This document shows, in pieces, positions 43,618-52,808 of a stretch of 64,000 nucleotides of DNA (its first letter is position 1; the number at the start of each line of letters is the position of its first letter). This DNA comes from Bacteroidota bacterium (GTDB lineage: Bacteria; Bacteroidota; Bacteroidia; Bacteroidales; JAAUTT01), in NCBI GenBank assembly GCA_030706405.1, contig JAUZOO010000009.1, forward strand, positions 1 through 64,000, given 5' to 3'. The notes under the pieces are model-generated. The model had not been told where the DNA came from. It made no database searches and saw only the letters and a program-made list of their open reading frames with translations. Both the position numbers and the translations under genes were made by a program.

Positions 43618-45144
43618 ATGCCAACCCCTGGAAAAGTTTACATTACCGGTGCCGGTCCCGGCGACGAAAAGTTAATCACCCTCAAAGCCCTCGAATGCAT
43701 CAAAATAGCTGATGTGGTTATTTATGATTATCTGGTCAATGTTAAGTTTTTGGATTACTGCAAGCCCGGTTGCCAGAAGGTTTATGCGGGCAAAAAGGCT
43801 AGTAACCATACCTTGGAGCAGGAAGTCATCAACGAGACAATCGTTCGTTATGCTCTGGAAGGAAAGACTGTTGTCCGGCTCAAAGGCGGCGACCCGTATG
43901 TTTTTGGCAGGGGAGGAGAGGAAGTGCTGGCTTTGGTCGAGAAGGACATTCCGTTTGAAGTTATTCCGGGCATCACCTCCGGAATTGCCGTTCCATCGTA
44001 CGCCGGAATTCCTGTTACCCATCGCGATAGCGGCTCAACACTTACGTTTATCACCGGGCACGAGTCCATTAAAAAGCGGGAATCGGATGTCGATTACGAA
44101 ACCCTTGCCAAGCTTCGCGGAACGCTGGTTTTCTATATGGGCGTAAAAAATCTTTCCAACATTGCCCAACAGTTGGTTCATTTTGGTAAACGTCCGGAAA
44201 CGCCGGTGGCACTGATTCGTTGGGGTACAACCTCGCGCCAGCAAACGCTCACCGGAACGCTGGCCGACATCGCCGAAAAAGTTGAAGCTACGGGCTTTAA
44301 ACCTCCCGCTTTGATAGTTATAGGTGAAGCTGTAGGTTATCGCGACCAGCTTCTGTGGTTCGAGAAAAAACCGTTGTTCGGGAAACGCATCATGGTTACC
44401 CGAAGCCGTAAACAAGCCTCGAAACTATCGAAAGGCCTAGCCGATTTGGGCGCCGATGTTGTTGAACTTCCAACCATCGATATTCAGCCTTGTGAGGATT
44501 TTACGGCGCTGGATTCGTCTATTCAGAAACTCAATACTTACGGTTGGGTCGTTTTTACCTCGGTGAATGCAGTCGAAATTTTTATGCATCGTTTGTACCA
44601 TCACGGAAAGGATACCCGAGCTTTGGCATCGTGTAAACTGGCTGTGATTGGCGAGGAAACCGGTGCTGAACTTCATAAGCATGGTTTATGCCACGACCTG
44701 TTGCCGGAGCAGTATACTTCCGATTCGGTGATCGAAGCTTTCCGGAAAAATGGTTCTGTAAAAGATTGCAAGGTGCTGCTCCCTACTTCGGAGATTGCCC
44801 ACGATAATATTCCCAACACATTGCGGGAGATGGGAGCTATTGTTGATGTCGTACCGGCTTATAAGAATATTACTCCTGAGTATTCTACCGATTACCTTGC
44901 TGAACTGTTTTCCGAGCCATTCGATGTGGTGACCTTTACCAGTTCTTCAACGGTTATAAATCTTGCCGAATTGCTGGCAAAGCACGGGTTGCAGGATAAA
45001 CTTGCAGGGATCAAGGGCGTTTCTATCGGACCGATAACGTCGAAATCGGCGCAGTATTTATCAATTGATATTGTTGCCGAAGCCAAGCCTCATACTATTA
45101 ATGCGCTGGTTGAGGCTGTGGTTGGGTATTTAAAACATACTTAG
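43618..45144 (+). CDS. cobA-hemD: Fused uroporphyrinogen-III C-methyltransferase / uroporphyrinogen-III synthase
   Basis: 508 residues. Residues about 1-245 are a SUMT: YITGAGPGDEKLITLKALE, RLKGGDPYVFGRGGEE, VIPGITSGIAVPSYAGIP. Residues about 255-508 are HemD: KRIMVTRSRKQASKLSKGL, VFTSVNAVEIF, VTFTSSSTVINLAELL. The fusion closes the uroporphyrinogen ring and immediately commits it to precorrin-2, favouring B12 and sirohaem over haem. Order CobA-HemD as in several anaerobes. Confidence 0.95.
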   Translation: MPTPGKVYITGAGPGDEKLITLKALECIKIADVVIYDYLVNVKFLDYCKPGCQKVYAGKKASNHTLEQEVINETIVRYALEGKTVVRLKGGDPYVFGRGGEEVLALVEKDIPFEVIPGITSGIAVPSYAGIPVTHRDSGSTLTFITGHESIKKRESDVDYETLAKLRGTLVFYMGVKNLSNIAQQLVHFGKRPETPVALIRWGTTSRQQTLTGTLADIAEKVEATGFKPPALIVIGEAVGYRDQLLWFEKKPLFGKRIMVTRSRKQASKLSKGLADLGADVVELPTIDIQPCEDFTALDSSIQKLNTYGWVVFTSVNAVEIFMHRLYHHGKDTRALASCKLAVIGEETGAELHKHGLCHDLLPEQYTSDSVIEAFRKNGSVKDCKVLLPTSEIAHDNIPNTLREMGAIVDVVPAYKNITPEYSTDYLAELFSEPFDVVTFTSSSTVINLAELLAKHGLQDKLAGIKGVSIGPITSKSAQYLSIDIVAEAKPHTINALVEAVVGYLKHT

Positions 45145-45252
45145 AAAGATACTATTATAACCTCTTTGAATCCTTATGAGAATGGGAGTATCCTCCTTTT
45201 TAATGAGGGGTTGGGGGAGGTTGGATAAATTAACTTTTAAAAAATTCGCACC
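45145..45252. repeat. Spacer cobA-hemD to hemB with REP-like element
   Basis: 45190-45223: tatcctcctttttaatgagg followed by ggttgggggaggttgg, a member of the CCTCC/GGAGG family. Otherwise AT-rich. No gene. Confidence 0.7.
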
Positions 45253-46224
45253 ATGTCATTCCCAATAACCCGTTTACGCAGGCTTCGCAGTACCGAGGCG
45301 TTGCGTTCGATGATTCGTGAGACTTCGCTCTCTGTCAGCGATTTTGTTTATCCGCTGTTTGTTGTTCATGGCAACAAAGTGAAAGAAGAAATTAAGTCCA
45401 TGCCCGGCCAGTACCGCATGTCGGTTGATGTGCTGGTTGAAGAATGCCGTAAAATTTACGATATGGGAATTCCTTCGGTGATGCTTTTTGGTATTCCTGA
45501 GTACAAAGATGCGCTTGGAACCGAATCGTATTCCGATAATGGCATCGTTCAGCAGGCTATCCGTGAGCTTTCCTCCAAAGTGCCCGGTTTGCTTGTAGTT
45601 GCCGATGTCTGCCTGTGCGAATATACCGACCACGGCCATTGCGGGGTTATCGAGCATAATGACGTTAATAACGACAAAACGCTCGACCTGCTTACCAAAC
45701 AATCGGTTTCGTATGCCAAAGCCGGCGTGGGAATGATTGCCCCTTCGGATATGATGGACGGCCGTGTTGAAGCCATTCGTCAGGCGCTGGACAATAACGG
45801 TTTTTCGAATATCCCGATTATGGCTTATTCGGCAAAATATGCGTCGGGTTTCTACGGCCCTTTCCGCGAAGCAGCCGACTCGGCCCCGCAGTTTGGCGAC
45901 CGTCGTTCGTACCAAATGGACCCGGCCAACAGCAACGAAGCCATGCGTGAAATTGAACTCGACATTGTGGAAGGCGCCGACATCATCATGGTGAAGCCTG
46001 CCCTTTCATACCTCGATATTATCCGCCGTGCCAAAGATGAATTTAACCTGCCTATTGCAGCCTATAACGTGAGCGGCGAATATTCCATGGTGAAAGCTGC
46101 CGCAGCCAACGGCTGGATTGACGGCGACCGCGTGATGATGGAATCGCTTCTTTCCATTAAACGTGCCGGTGCCGACATCATTATTTCGTACTTCGCCCCC
46201 GAAGTTGCCGCCTTATTGAAATAA
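45253..46224 (+). CDS. hemB: Delta-aminolevulinic acid dehydratase (porphobilinogen synthase)
   Basis: 323 residues. Zinc-type metal site [14 protein letters not shown], first active-site Lys in [16 protein letters not shown], second Schiff-base Lys in [14 protein letters not shown], and the allosteric-region pattern of bacterial HemB. Condenses two ALA to porphobilinogen. Confidence 0.97.
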   Translation: MSFPITRLRRLRSTEALRSMIRETSLSVSDFVYPLFVVHGNKVKEEIKSMPGQYRMSVDVLVEECRKIYDMGIPSVMLFGIPEYKDALGTESYSDNGIVQQAIRELSSKVPGLLVVADVCLCEYTDHGHCGVIEHNDVNNDKTLDLLTKQSVSYAKAGVGMIAPSDMMDGRVEAIRQALDNNGFSNIPIMAYSAKYASGFYGPFREAADSAPQFGDRRSYQMDPANSNEAMREIELDIVEGADIIMVKPALSYLDIIRRAKDEFNLPIAAYNVSGEYSMVKAAAANGWIDGDRVMMESLLSIKRAGADIIISYFAPEVAALLK

Positions 46225-46355
46225 GAAGGGATTAGGTGATTAAGATATTAAGTAATTAAGCTCCAAAGTATCCCCTCCTTAAAAAGGAGGGCAGTGGAGG
46301 TTTCTTATTTCTAATCGCCTAATAACTTAATTGCTTAATAACTTAATACCATCCC
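46225..46355. repeat. Spacer hemB-hemL with two arrays flanking a REP-like hairpin
   Basis: gattaag/aattaag units (46230-46260), then a REP-like hairpin CCCCTCCTT-aaa-AAGGAGGG plus GGAGG (46269-46301), then acttaat/gcttaat units in the opposite sense (46311-46348). The symmetric layout array-hairpin-array is notable. No gene. Confidence 0.8.
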
Positions 46356-47639
46356 ATGTTAACCAATTCAGAAAAATTATACCAGCAAGCCTGCCAGATC
46401 ATTCCCGGAGGCGTAAATAGCCCTGTCCGTGCGTTTAAATCGGTAAAGATGAACCCTATCTACATCAAGAATGGAAAAGGGGCTTATATTTATGATGCCG
46501 ACGGAAATAAATACACTGACTTTGTAGGGTCGTGGGGGCCACTCATCCTTGGCCATGCCGACGACGATATTGTGAAAGCCATTACCGATGCAGCCGTTCT
46601 TGGAACCAGCTTTGGCGCCTGCACCGAAAAGGAAATTGAACTCGCTCAGCTCATCACGTCGGTTTATCCGTCGATGGAAATGGTGCGCATGGTTAATTCC
46701 GGTACCGAAGCTACCATGAGTGCCATCCGCCTGGCCCGCGGGTTTACAGGTCGTAGTAAGATTATCAAGTTCGAAGGATGCTACCACGGTCATGCCGACA
46801 GCTTTTTGATTAAGGCAGGTTCCGGTGTGCTTACCCTTGGTATTCCGGGAAGTCCGGGCGTAACCGATGGCGTGGCCCAGGATACGTTGATAGCCACGTA
46901 TAACGATATTCAATCCGTCGAAAAGCTCATCGATGCCAAAAAAGGTGAGATTGCGGCTTTAATCCTTGAACCGGTGATGGGAAATGCCGGTGTCATTCTT
47001 CCGCAGGACGGCTTTCTACAACAATTACGCGAGCTTACTGCTGCCAATGGCATCCTGCTTATTTTCGACGAGGTGATTACCGGTTTCCGCGTGGCTTTGG
47101 GTGGCGCTCAACAATATTTCAATATCAAGCCCGATTTAACCTGTCTGGGTAAGATTATTGGCGGAGGTCTCCCGGTTGGCGCATTTGGCGGTCGTCGCGA
47201 CATTATGGAATATCTTGCCCCGCTTGGCCCCGTTTACCAGGCCGGTACGCTGGCCGGAAATCCGTTGGCTATGGCGGCAGGTATCGCCATGGTGAAAAAG
47301 GTGTCGGCTCCGGGTTTTTACGAAAACCTCGAAGCCAAAGCCCAAAAGAACGAAGCGGCTGTATTATCGCTGCTGAAAAGGATCAACAAACAATTTGCGT
47401 TTAACCGTGTTGGATCGATGTCGTGCCTGTTTTTTAGTCCCGGTAAGGTGACCAGTTACGCCGAGGCCATGACTGCCGACACTGCTTTTTATGCCGAATT
47501 CTTTAAAAAGATGCTGAACAGCGGTATTTATCTGGCCCCCTCACAGTTTGAGGCTTCGTTTGTCTCTTCCGCCCATTCCGATGCCGATTTGGAGCATCTG
47601 GCTGCAAGCATGGAAAAAGCTATAAAAGAACTGATTTAA
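46356..47639 (+). CDS. hemL: Glutamate-1-semialdehyde 2,1-aminomutase
   Basis: 427 residues, the standard length. GGVNSPVRAF at the N-terminus, VNSGTEATMSAIRLAR, GCYHGHADSFL, LIFDEVITGFR and the PLP lysine K266 in CLGKIIGGGLPVGAFGG. Makes ALA from the product of HemA. Last gene of the plus-strand run; convergent with an inactive-looking paralogue. Confidence 0.97.
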   Translation: MLTNSEKLYQQACQIIPGGVNSPVRAFKSVKMNPIYIKNGKGAYIYDADGNKYTDFVGSWGPLILGHADDDIVKAITDAAVLGTSFGACTEKEIELAQLITSVYPSMEMVRMVNSGTEATMSAIRLARGFTGRSKIIKFEGCYHGHADSFLIKAGSGVLTLGIPGSPGVTDGVAQDTLIATYNDIQSVEKLIDAKKGEIAALILEPVMGNAGVILPQDGFLQQLRELTAANGILLIFDEVITGFRVALGGAQQYFNIKPDLTCLGKIIGGGLPVGAFGGRRDIMEYLAPLGPVYQAGTLAGNPLAMAAGIAMVKKVSAPGFYENLEAKAQKNEAAVLSLLKRINKQFAFNRVGSMSCLFFSPGKVTSYAEAMTADTAFYAEFFKKMLNSGIYLAPSQFEASFVSSAHSDADLEHLAASMEKAIKELI

Positions 47640-47647
47640 AGAATATC

Positions 47648-47683
47648 AGGAATCATTGCTTCAATTTTGAGGCAGTGATTCCT
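47648..47683. terminator. Hairpin between hemL and the convergent HemL-like gene
   Basis: AGGAATCATTGC / GCAGTGATTCCT (one G-T pair) with a 12-base loop, eight bases after the hemL stop. No long T-run, so termination efficiency is uncertain. Confidence 0.6.
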
Positions 47684-47704
47684 AATGTTAAGTTAAAAAG
47701 GGCT

Positions 47705-48904
47705 TTAAATATTTTTTATTATCCGGTAAACCACGTCCAACGTTTTGCTCAAATCCTGCGGAAGATGCGCCGATGAAATAAAGTTCGTTCCAAACTGAGA
47801 TTGCGGAAATAATACCCCTTGCTCAAAGGCTTTTCGGCTAAACCGTTCATAACGTTTGCGATCCGAACGATTGGCGGAGGCAAAATCTGTCACTTTATTC
47901 TCGTTAAAATAAAGTGTAAACATCGATTGAAATGCATTGATCTGGATTCCCCGGTTTTGGGTGAGTTCGTTCAGCCAGAAAATAAAATCGCGCGATTTGT
48001 GATTAAGGGGTTCGTAAAACTGCGGAAGTCGTAACCGCTGCAGAATAGCTGTTCCGGCAGCAATAGCCAACGGGTCGATGTGACGTTCTGTATTTTCTGC
48101 AGAAGACTTTACCGATAATACATCCCGTCGTCCGGCAAAGGCGCCGATGGAGTAGCCGCCTCCCAAGATATTTCCGAGAATGGTAACGTCAGGGAATACG
48201 TTGAAATATTCCTGGGCTCCGCCAGCTTTGGGTCGGAAACCAGTGACCTTCTCATCAAAGATAAGCAGTGATTTATGCTTGGCGGTGATGGTACGCAGAA
48301 ATTGAAGGAACCCTTCCTGAGGCAAAACCACCCCAACTCCAGTCAACACAGGCTCCACAATAACCGAAGCTATCTCATTTTTAAATAATTCGAAAGCTTC
48401 AAAAACAGCCACTTCGTCGTTAAATGGCAAATTCAGCGCGAGTTGTGCAAACTCGTCGGGTATTCCGAGGTGACTAAACTTGCCATGATTAGCTCCTTTA
48501 AACTTGATGATCCGTTTTCGGCCTGTAAATGCCAGAGCCTGACGGATTGCCCCAACCGCTGCTTTGTGACCTGAACTTGTTAAATGAACCTGCTCAGCGG
48601 ATGGCACCACTTGTTGGATTAGTTTTACCAATGTCGTTTCGCCCGTGGTTGCCAGTCCCTGATTTAGTCCATTGTTTATAACGGTTTCCAAAGCCGATGT
48701 TACTCGTTCGGGGGCATGCCCAAGGATATGCGCTTCGGTATGGCTGAAATCGATATATTCCCGAAGTTCCGTATCATATAAATTAGCTCCATGAGCCTTA
48801 CTGATTATTAGTCTGGGATTCAATTCTCCAAGGCCGGTGGGCTGATAATGGTTACTTTCAGCCTGAGCATTTCTTATTTTCTGATCAGATATTAGATTGG
48901 CCAT
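47705..48904 (-). CDS. HemL-like class-III aminotransferase homologue lacking the PLP lysine
   Basis: 399 residues, clearly related to HemL over its length: LLIFDEKVTGFRPKAGGAQEYFNVFPD aligns with LLIFDEVITGFRVALGGAQQYFNIKPD of the neighbouring hemL, and VIVEPVLTGVGVVLPQEGFLQ with LILEPVMGNAGVILPQDGFLQ. At the position of the PLP Schiff-base lysine (LGKIIGGG) it reads LGNILGGG: Asn245, codon AAT at 48170-48172. The YHG motif is NHG and the SGTEA loop is SGHKA; the GGVNSPVRA segment is missing. The reading frame is intact, so it is probably a conserved non-catalytic or altered protein. Last gene of the cysJ-cysI-DUF2061 operon (22-bp gap). Confidence 0.85.
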   Translation of the reverse strand: MANLISDQKIRNAQAESNHYQPTGLGELNPRLIISKAHGANLYDTELREYIDFSHTEAHILGHAPERVTSALETVINNGLNQGLATTGETTLVKLIQQVVPSAEQVHLTSSGHKAAVGAIRQALAFTGRKRIIKFKGANHGKFSHLGIPDEFAQLALNLPFNDEVAVFEAFELFKNEIASVIVEPVLTGVGVVLPQEGFLQFLRTITAKHKSLLIFDEKVTGFRPKAGGAQEYFNVFPDVTILGNILGGGYSIGAFAGRRDVLSVKSSAENTERHIDPLAIAAGTAILQRLRLPQFYEPLNHKSRDFIFWLNELTQNRGIQINAFQSMFTLYFNENKVTDFASANRSDRKRYERFSRKAFEQGVLFPQSQFGTNFISSAHLPQDLSKTLDVVYRIIKNI

Positions 48905-48926
48905 GATTTCGAGGTTTAATAATCGG

Positions 48927-49154
48927 TTAAATTTGATAGTCGGGCTCAGTCACTTCCATGCGTCCAAACCGGATTCTGTTCCAAGCCCTTTCGTGGAAAT
49001 AAAATAACCCTATTTTAGTAAACACTTCAACTCCGCTGATCGATAAAGCCAATACAGGTTTACCGGTGATGACGAACGAAACAATAAATGTGTCAATGCT
49101 TCCGGTAAGGCGCCACGATACAGCTTTTATGATGTTTCGGTATTTATGCTCCAT
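48927..49154 (-). CDS. DUF2061 small membrane protein
   Basis: 75 residues. KYRNIIKAVSWRLTGSIDTFIVSFVITGK and FTKIGLFYFHERAWNRIRFG are the DUF2061 pattern, with two short hydrophobic segments. It lies 5 bp after cysI. DUF2061 genes are often found beside sulfate or sulfite assimilation genes in Bacteroidota, but their function is unknown. Confidence 0.88.
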   Translation of the reverse strand: MEHKYRNIIKAVSWRLTGSIDTFIVSFVITGKPVLALSISGVEVFTKIGLFYFHERAWNRIRFGRMEVTEPDYQI

Positions 49155-49159
49155 GAGGT

Positions 49160-50839
49160 TTAATTGTGAAAGTTTTTGCCTTCCAAAGTTGCCTTTACAT
49201 ATCCTTTACGGACTACGAAATTCCCAAATCGTTCCCCGTTTTCGCGGGTGGAGGCATAATCTTCGAGAACCGGTTTTAAGGTTTCGAGAATTTCCTGTTC
49301 GTTGAGGTTTTCGCGATAAAGTTTGTTGAGTCGGTCGCCCGAAAAACCAGCACCCAGATAAAGGTTATAGCGGCCCGGTGCTCGGCCAACAAATCCGATT
49401 TCGCCAAGGTACGGGCGCGCGCAGCCGTTGGGACAGCCCGTCATCCGGACAACGATAGGTTCCTTTTCGATGCCGTTGGCTATCACAATTTCGTCGAGCT
49501 TATCGATGAGTTTGGGCAGATAACGTTCAGCTTCGGCAAAAGCCAGTGGACAGGTATTAAGCGCTACGCAAGCCAGTGAGTTAAGCCGTAGTCCGGTAAG
49601 ATCTTGGCTGGACAATACCGAATGGTCAAACAATATCTTTTCGATTTCTTTTTTCTGAGATGTCGGAATATTGGCAATGATGAGGTTCTGGTTTCCGGTA
49701 ATACGGAAGTCGCCCTGATGGATTTCTGCTACTTTGCGAAGTGCCGTGCGAAGTTTGATATTTTCGCCATCAACAACTCGTCCGCCTTCAATGAAAAGGG
49801 TAAGGTGCCATTTGCCATCGGTACCCTTGAGCCATCCATAAGCATCGCAGTTGGATTCGAATGTATAAGGCTTTTCGGGTTCCAGTTCATAACCCAATCG
49901 GGCATAAAGTTCGGCTTTAAACTTTTCAACACCGAGACGGTCGAGCGTATATTTGAGACGGGCATTTTTGCGGTCGTCGCGATTGCCGAAATCACGTTGA
50001 ACCAGCATTATTTTTTCGGCCACGTCAATAATTTTTTCTTTCGGAATATAGCCAATAATGGTTGCCAGTCGCGGGTAGGTAGACGGGTTACCAAACGTCA
50101 TGCCCATGCCGCCGCCAATGGCTACGTTGAAACCGGTAAGTTTGCCTTTTTCGACAATGGCAATAAGCCCCAGGTCGTTGGCAAATACATCGATATCGTT
50201 GTGCGGAGGAATGGCTATGGCAATCTTAAATTTGCGGGGAAGATACGTTTTGCCATAAATAGGTTCTTCGTCTTTTTCTCCACCAACAAGAAGCTGTTTA
50301 TCGAGCCATATTTCGTGATAAGCAGTTGTCTTAGGCAACAGGTGTTCGCTTAACCGTTTGGCAGTTTCTGCTACTTCGGCATGAACAGGAGATTGCGTCG
50401 CGTTCGGATTGCTCATCACATTACGGTTTACATCACCACAGGCAGCGATGGTGTCCATGAGCGAATCGTTGATTTGGCGGATGGTTTTTTTTAGGTTTCG
50501 TTTAAAGATACCGTGCAGCTGAAATGTTTGCCGCGTGGTGAGTTTTATGGTGCCGTTGCCATACAGGTCCGCTAATTTGTCAACAGCTAGCCATTGAGCC
50601 GGCCTAGAAATTCCACCCGGAAGCCTCACCCTTATCATAAAAGAATGCAGCGGCTCCAGCTTTTGGTGTTTACGTTCACTTTCCAAATCGCGGTCGGCTT
50701 GCTGATACGATCCGTGAAATTTCAACAAAGCATTGTCCTCGGAGGTTATGGCCCCGGTAATTTCGTTTTCGAGGCTTTCTTTAAGCGTTCCCCGTAGGTA
50801 ATTGCTCTTATCTTTTATAATTTCTATTTCGCTGCTCAT
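49160..50839 (-). CDS. cysI: Assimilatory sulfite reductase hemoprotein (beta subunit)
   Basis: 559 residues. Reduces sulfite to sulfide using sirohaem and a 4Fe-4S cluster. Cluster cysteines occur as [11 protein letters not shown] and MTGCPNGC; sirohaem-contact motif [10 protein letters not shown] near residue 100. The last Cys bridges to sirohaem iron. Lies 40 bp downstream of cysJ; it depends on sirohydrochlorin from the adjacent tetrapyrrole genes. Confidence 0.96.
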   Translation of the reverse strand: MSSEIEIIKDKSNYLRGTLKESLENEITGAITSEDNALLKFHGSYQQADRDLESERKHQKLEPLHSFMIRVRLPGGISRPAQWLAVDKLADLYGNGTIKLTTRQTFQLHGIFKRNLKKTIRQINDSLMDTIAACGDVNRNVMSNPNATQSPVHAEVAETAKRLSEHLLPKTTAYHEIWLDKQLLVGGEKDEEPIYGKTYLPRKFKIAIAIPPHNDIDVFANDLGLIAIVEKGKLTGFNVAIGGGMGMTFGNPSTYPRLATIIGYIPKEKIIDVAEKIMLVQRDFGNRDDRKNARLKYTLDRLGVEKFKAELYARLGYELEPEKPYTFESNCDAYGWLKGTDGKWHLTLFIEGGRVVDGENIKLRTALRKVAEIHQGDFRITGNQNLIIANIPTSQKKEIEKILFDHSVLSSQDLTGLRLNSLACVALNTCPLAFAEAERYLPKLIDKLDEIVIANGIEKEPIVVRMTGCPNGCARPYLGEIGFVGRAPGRYNLYLGAGFSGDRLNKLYRENLNEQEILETLKPVLEDYASTRENGERFGNFVVRKGYVKATLEGKNFHN

Positions 50840-50879
50840 AGTCTTTTATTTCTTAATTACTTAGTCACTTAATTATATC
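50840..50879. repeat. acttaat array between cysJ and cysI
   Basis: cttaattacttagtcacttaat units (about 50850-50877), the same degenerate family as in the cobalamin spacers at 22859, 33763, 34601 and 46230. Confidence 0.65.
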
Positions 50880-52697
50880 TCAATACACATCCACCTGATA
50901 CCGTTTACTCTTTTTAAGATTTTGGATGTATTCCTGCGCTTTATCGGGCGATAATCCACCTTCACCAGCGACAATATCGACGAGGGTTTGGTGCACATCT
51001 CGCCACATGTATTGCATGTCGCCACATACGTAGAAATGAGCACCATCTTCGAGCCAGCGGAAAAGTTCAGCGGCGTGTTGTTTCATCTTATGCTGAACGT
51101 AGACTTTCTGGTCTGTATCGCGCGAGAAAGCGACGTTTAGCCGTGTAAGTACACCTTTTTTCAGATGATTTTGGAATTCAGTTTGGTATAGAAAATCGGT
51201 TTCGAACCGTCGATCGCCAAAGAAAAGCCAGTTTTTGCCGGAAGTGCCGGAAGCTTCGCGTTCTTCCAAAAACGAACGGAATGGCGCTATGCCGGTTCCC
51301 GGACCAACCATGATGACTGGTGTTTCGGAATTTGATGGCAACCGGAATTCAGGGTTCTTTTCGATATAAATACTTACAAACTCGTCGTCGCCAATGCGGT
51401 CGGCCAAAAAAGTGGAGCAAACGCCCTCTTTGTAGCGGGTGTTGGCGTAACGCACTGCCGCCACGGTAAGATGAATTTCGTCCGGATGCGCATTCGGGCT
51501 CGACGAAATGGAGTAAAGCCGCGGCTGTAACTTGCGTAAAAGCTGAATTAACTGCGTAGCCGAAAGTTCAACCGGGTATTCGCTGACCAAATCAACTATG
51601 TCGCGTCCATATAAAAAGGCCTTTAACGTTTCGGTATCCGAAAGAATTACAGAAAGGTTTTCACTTTGGGCCAGCTCGTTATACTTTTTTACCACATCGG
51701 TAGTGATGGACGATATCTCCAAATGATGAGTCAGAACATGTTCGAGACTTTGGTATTTGCCATCGAACTCAACCTGTTCGTCGGGATTAAGCGCCAGGGT
51801 TTGGATAAGCTCGTAAACGGCGCGTTGTGAATTTAATCCGTAAACGCCAACGGCATCGCCGGGTTCGTAAGTCAGGCCCGAGCCTTCGAGCGAAAGTTCA
51901 TAATGCCACGTTTCCTTTTCGGAACCACGGCCGTTGAGCTGTATCTTTTCGAGAAGTTTCGCTTTAAACGGATTTTGCTTGTTATAGACCGGAGCTACGG
52001 ATTTTTCCGAAAGTTTTACTTCTTCTTTAGCTTTTGAGGCCGGTTTGTTTTCCGAAAGCTTATCTAAAACGCCATTGATCCATTCGTCGGCTTTGGCTTC
52101 AAAGTCAACGTCGCAGTCGATACGCGGAAAAATTCGTTCCGCACCTAATTCTTCAAACCGCTGATCAATATCTTTCCCGGTTTTACAGAAATGCAGGTAA
52201 CTGCTATCTCCCAGTGCCAGTACCGAAAATTTAGTTTCGTTCAGTTTTGGCGACCGTTTGCCGTGAACGAAGTTGTAAAATTCTTCGGCAGCAATGGGCG
52301 GAACGCCTTCGCCGTGCGTACTGATGATTACCAGAAGATGCTTTTCATCCTTTAGCTTACTAACGGAATAATCATTGGTGTCGTAAAAATGAATTTTAAA
52401 ACCACGGGCTTCGGCGGCACGTTTGAGCTTTTGGGCTACGGACGCTCCATTTCCGGTTCGCGAGCCATATAAAATGGTCAGGTCGGGCAGCTCGGTTACG
52501 GTGTTCACGGGAGCTTTAGCCACCGGTACCGACGATTCAGCCGGAGCCGTTTTTAACGACTGCGGAAGGCTTAACCCGGTAAGATATCCGGCAAGCCAGG
52601 TCAATTGCTGATCGTTAAACTTGTGGTGAAGATTTTCTACGATTTCTTTCTGATCGTTGTTTAAAGGCAGAATTGAGATGGTTTCAGGCTGCTTCAT
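50880..52697 (-). CDS. cysJ: Assimilatory sulfite reductase (NADPH) flavoprotein (alpha subunit)
   Basis: 605 residues. Flavodoxin-like FMN domain (about 73-210: ILYGSRTGNGASVAQKL, ISTHGEGVPP, LGDSSYLHFCKTG), connecting FAD domain (about 235-450; RLYSISSSP, GVCSTFLAD) and NADPH domain (MVGPGTGIAPFRSFLEER, YVCGD, ending RYQVDVY). Passes electrons from NADPH to CysI. First gene of the operon. Confidence 0.96.
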   Translation of the reverse strand: MKQPETISILPLNNDQKEIVENLHHKFNDQQLTWLAGYLTGLSLPQSLKTAPAESSVPVAKAPVNTVTELPDLTILYGSRTGNGASVAQKLKRAAEARGFKIHFYDTNDYSVSKLKDEKHLLVIISTHGEGVPPIAAEEFYNFVHGKRSPKLNETKFSVLALGDSSYLHFCKTGKDIDQRFEELGAERIFPRIDCDVDFEAKADEWINGVLDKLSENKPASKAKEEVKLSEKSVAPVYNKQNPFKAKLLEKIQLNGRGSEKETWHYELSLEGSGLTYEPGDAVGVYGLNSQRAVYELIQTLALNPDEQVEFDGKYQSLEHVLTHHLEISSITTDVVKKYNELAQSENLSVILSDTETLKAFLYGRDIVDLVSEYPVELSATQLIQLLRKLQPRLYSISSSPNAHPDEIHLTVAAVRYANTRYKEGVCSTFLADRIGDDEFVSIYIEKNPEFRLPSNSETPVIMVGPGTGIAPFRSFLEEREASGTSGKNWLFFGDRRFETDFLYQTEFQNHLKKGVLTRLNVAFSRDTDQKVYVQHKMKQHAAELFRWLEDGAHFYVCGDMQYMWRDVHQTLVDIVAGEGGLSPDKAQEYIQNLKKSKRYQVDVY

Positions 52698-52762
52698 GTA
52701 TGCTTTTTTTGATTAATGCAGGGTTCATTCTGCATTACAAAAGTGCAACCGCTTATAAATTA

Positions 52763-52808
52763 TTACCATACCCTCGATGTGGTATATTGACGTACCTAAA
52801 TTTAGGTA
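52763..52808. promoter_or_regulatory. Candidate operator cluster upstream of cysJ
   Basis: A perfect 16-bp palindrome TACCTAAATTTAGGTA at 52793-52808 is preceded by an inverted repeat ATACC (52768-52772) / GGTAT (52781-52785) and a further TACC at 52764. Five TACC/GGTA boxes within about 45 bp, 70-110 bases before cysJ, suggest binding by a dimeric regulator. Which one is unknown. Confidence 0.5.
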
